Shown here: piece after piece, positions 60,613 to 64,000 of the stretch | How positions within the stretch are numbered: the stretch's first letter is position 1 | How the letters are laid out: each line of letters starts with the position of its first letter | From: Mugil cephalus | Lineage: Eukaryota; Chordata; Actinopteri; Mugiliformes; Mugilidae | Assembly (NCBI RefSeq): GCF_022458985.1 | Contig: NC_061781.1 | Location: forward strand, 13,233,501 to 13,297,500 | Reading direction: 5' to 3' | DNA: 64,000 bases | The notes under the pieces: generated by a model | Told to the model about the DNA's origin: nothing | Seen by the model: the letters and a program-made list of their open reading frames with translations, nothing else | Databases searched by the model: none | Translations under genes and position numbers: made by a program

Positions 60613-63299
60613 TGAGGGGAAGTAAAAGATCATTTGTCAGCAGTGTACTGTAGACTGAGCACGCACAGAGTGTGCATAGCTTATTCTCCTTTTTACCTTC
60701 TTTTTACCATCTGAATCCAAGTAGCCTGACAAGGGCAAAAGACATCGCTTTAAAAAGATATGAAGGGTCACAGATTTCTGATTTTTCGCAGCAGATGTTT
60801 CGCCATAATATGAAATTCAAAAGTCTTAACAATAGTTATTACTCTAGTGTCCCCGTAAACCAAGATAGGGACCATAACGCATGATACACAATGCTAAAAC
60901 GGCTTAATGAAATTCATCCTTAATTTAAACCAGAGTCATATTCTATCTTAACCACCCATTGTCCTTTAATATTAATAAAAGGGTCCATACATAATAATGC
61001 TACACATACTGACACTGCAGAATTCCCTTTTTGACCAATAAAGACAAAAAAAACAAAAAAAAATCCCTGTAAGCATGCTAATACAGTCGACGCTCTTTCC
61101 ACAAACAGATTGAGCACGAACATTCAAATGTGTCTGGCCCCTCTCGCGCGCTATGTGTGTGTCCGCGTCTTTTCCGTTTGCATCAGGAAGTCCACATTTG
61201 TTCGCGACCGCAGCCTTACAGCCACGGTAAACAGAATGTGCTGACCCCTTCAGTTCTCCGCGGTGGTCATGCTGTTCACGCACGCCTTTGATGCCATCTG
61301 CGTGTGAAGTTCGGGGACCTCTCCGGCTCTGTTTGAGGAGCGGAGCAGTTGGTGGTCTTCTGACTTGCAGACATGGTGCATTTCGCTGCCAGCGTCTGCC
61401 CAGTTCCCAGCCATCTTGAGCGGCCCTGCTGACCCCGCAACGCCCACTGCTCTGCTGAGAAAACACTGCGCAGACCGACTGTAAAACACTGAGGAGAGGG
61501 ATGACAGGGAAAATATCCTCTTACCACCCCACAAGAATCTGAAATATGTAGCCTTACTGTGCAACAAAGTCTCCTTATGTTGCGCGCTGCGGTTGAACAT
61601 GCTGCATAAAATGCTCTTACCTCATGAGGTCGCCATAGGCTAAAGTGTGACCAGGGATTTCAATAGAACGCAGTAGAAAGTCATGTGTTTCATTACCATC
61701 ATCCACTCTCCTAAAACCATTGCACATCCCTCTCGACTCACATTTAAATCAAGCTACATGCTGATATTAAAGTTCAATTATTATTCAAGAGTATTCAGAA
61801 AGCTACTGAGCCACATCCTGCTTTTTAACGGCCGCTAATACCGACCTAAACCAATTATTGTTCATCTACATAAAAGCTTTGACTCACGTTTCAACCTCCC
61901 CTCCTCTAATGCACATCATCAAGGAGGAAATTACACAGCGCGCTTGTTAAGTTTGCCAACAGTGAGACAGCTGGTAGTTTCGCCACCACTGGACTGTGTA
62001 AAGTAAGCAGCTGCACGCGCGTGTGTGTGTGCTTTTCAGGCGGCGGTGGAAAAGTCTGCAAATTAAAAATCTTATTATCACAATGCGAACACGCTCGTTA
62101 CATTCAAATGTGCGTCGAATTGAAAGCGTGTTTCTTAAAAAAGGGCAACTGACTTCTGGCAGAGTGATTACATTTTTAATGCAAGGCGGCGTTTTGATGT
62201 AGCCCGTCCAGGTGGTGCCATGCTCCTCTTTATGTCCTTGGCAGGATTAATGTGGCACTGCATCGCGTTTTATGAGCGGCCTTACGCTTTGCATGTGAAA
62301 ATCTTGATTTGCAAAAAAAAAAAAAAACTACAAACAAAACCAGTGCAGAGTACGGCCTTAAAATGTGATCTGAAATGTGGACACAGTTATTCACTCCATC
62401 GGATATTAAGTTAAAGAAATGATTTATTTCATAAAATGACAGAAAGGAGGGATGTCTAAGGTGATATCTTAATTTTCCTATTACCATATATCAAAAGGGA
62501 GGAGTGGCATTTAAGAACCAGAGAATGGGAGGCCGTATTTCTTATGTACCTGATCTTGGTGACTAATCAAGCAACTAATCACTCTCAAATGACAGCTAAT
62601 GCCTATTAACTTAAACCGGGGCATAATCCAGGGTATTTGGAGAGAGCTTTAAAGCCATTTGAAGTTTTATTTTTTAAAGTGGGAATGCACAAAATTCTCA
62701 GTACAAGGTCCAATTACTAGCTTTTCTCCAACCGCATCACATGCTTTATTTATACCGTACTTGTTTTAATTGCACAGGTATGTTAAATAACTCATTGAAA
62801 GTTGTCTAAAAAGCTGCACCTGGGTACAATTATAATAAGCTGCTTTGCTTGAGCATTTTATTTTTAGTTTCAGTCCAGTATGTTTAAGTGCAGGAAACGG
62901 TACTTTTTACTCTTCTACATTCATCTAACAGCTGTAGCCACTTCACATGCATGCATTCAATGCATTGTTGTGCAACATATAGTAAACTACTACTAAACCA
63001 CCACTGAAGTGGTGCTTGCATTTGAATGCATCATAATGCTACAGTTATAATACAGTGATTTAACATATAAAAACTGACATTTTGATGTGAAATAAATACT
63101 TTTATAAGGTATTTTAAAAAAGGTTTGCAACTTTTACTCATTAACATCTAAGTCTTCCACCGCTGGAACACTTATTACTAGGTACTGATTTCCAGAGCCA
63201 GAAAATAACTGCCCCATTTATATATCGGCAGTTAAGCGAGTAAAATACGACCAATCTGGAAGTTTTTCAGAGTTTTTCGTTGGTATTTTGATTGATAAG
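60613..63299. other. Intergenic, no gene seen
   Basis: A GC-richer segment lies at 61130-61480 and a CG/TG run at 62015-62033. Several open frames on the minus strand near 61000-61600 match no family. Nothing else was recognised. Confidence 0.6.
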
Positions 63300-64000
63300 G
63301 GTGGTATTTCAAAAATCCCCGCAGCACACCCCTGCTTTCCTCTCATAAATTAGAAACCTCCAGCTTGTGTCTCCAGCATCCTGCCATGTCCATGAGGCAT
63401 GCACGGGGAAATCGAGGAGGAGGAGGAGGAGGGAGGAGGGAGATCTCTCCCTGCTCTCTGTTGATGTTCCTCCCTGCAGATGACCTCATGTGTGGAAGAG
63501 GAGGAGGAGGAGGACGAGGAGGAGGAGGAGCCCAGCGTCCCGGCCGGAGCTCAGCCTAACCCACCTTGGCGGATCAAGTGTGGGGCTTGAGTGAGTTTGT
63601 GTGGAGATACCGCTCAGAGGACAGGGAAAACTTTTCTTTTTTATCAGTACTTTAAGATCCATGACATTTATCAGGTAAGACTTTTCACGCGCTTTACGCG
63701 CGAGTTGCGATTAATCGCGGAGGCGTCGGCTCACTTTGTTTCGGGGGAAGTAGCGGTGAGGTGTGAGCGGTTTTTAGTGGCAGTATGTTGGGAGGAATGT
63801 TGGGACATGCCCACGGAGGAGCCGTTCAGAAAGCAGCGGCACTGACAGCTAACTAATAATAACCCTTTTATTCTCGAGTTAGTAAAAGTTGCTCAGCCTC
63901 CGTGCTGGTAGCTGAAACGCTGACGTAACTTGCTGAAGTTTAAGCTAAGTAGCTAAGTGAAGCGCGACTTTAAGTGCAGGTTACGGTTCCTTATGGACAC
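63300..64000 (+). promoter_or_regulatory. Possible first exon and promoter of next gene (tanc1 by synteny)
   Basis: Purine-rich GGA arrays (63414-63441 and 63495-63530) are followed by a possible non-coding exon ending TTTATCAG at 63674 with a strong donor GTAAGA, then a CpG-rich stretch (63687-63780). In human the gene after DAPL1 is TANC1. No TANC1 protein sequence is present, so this is position-based inference. Confidence 0.35.
63414..63530. repeat. Two GGA microsatellites
   Basis: GGA/GAG triplet arrays at 63414-63441 and 63495-63530, separated by a unique stretch of about 50 nt. Confidence 0.9.

Noticed and set aside
60972..61600. Overlapping open frames on the minus strand (up to 164 codons)
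   Set aside because: No family recognised, several overlapping frames of similar length, no splice or promoter context. Probably a GC-rich chance effect.

Overview
This is vertebrate nuclear DNA, almost certainly from a teleost fish. Genes are split by spliceosomal introns with GT/AG borders. The intergenic and intronic DNA carries fish-type DNA transposon remnants: short hAT-like elements with 8-bp target duplications, Tc1-like remnants, and a THAP/DDE element. No bacterial features are present. All reading is by eye against remembered protein families; no database search was run.

Layout. (1) Positions 1-43361 hold most of a pkp4 (plakophilin-4, p0071) orthologue on the + strand. I could place 20 coding exons from 4252 to 43361. 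They join in phase into one 1150-residue reading frame ending in the PDZ ligand DSWV. The first ~44 residues and the promoter lie upstream of the window. The gene includes a 35-nt micro-exon (9993-10027). The 3' UTR runs to about 44180. (2) Positions 48752-50002 hold a four-exon dapl1-type gene (death-associated protein family), + strand, 116 residues, with the family motifs GHPPAVKAGG and IQQPRKC. (3) Positions ~51507-60612 hold a ~9.1 kb block bounded by two inverted ~430-bp arms. Inside are a broken THAP-plus-DDE transposase gene (52020-54030), a second spliced open frame of unknown function (57263-57802) with a partial tandem copy, and THAP first-exon modules behind TGACGTCA sites. (4) Positions 63300-64000 look like the GC-rich first exon and promoter of the next gene. 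By synteny with human PKP4-DAPL1-TANC1 this would be tanc1, but no TANC1 coding sequence is visible.

The pkp4 protein is a junctional armadillo protein. Its coding content is an N-terminal coiled coil, a Ser-rich region, armadillo repeats and a C-terminal PDZ ligand. The order pkp4-dapl1-(tanc1) matches the human chromosome 2q24 order, which supports both gene calls.

The most interesting parts are the inverted-arm block with its shared CRE-bearing THAP modules (one more copy lies in a pkp4 intron), the uncharacterised spliced frame inside it, a Tc1-like remnant that ends seven bases before a pkp4 exon, and two splicing choices in pkp4 (tandem donors of the third exon here; a frame-setting 65-nt exon before the last exon). 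No rRNA, tRNA, CRISPR array or prokaryotic operon was seen.
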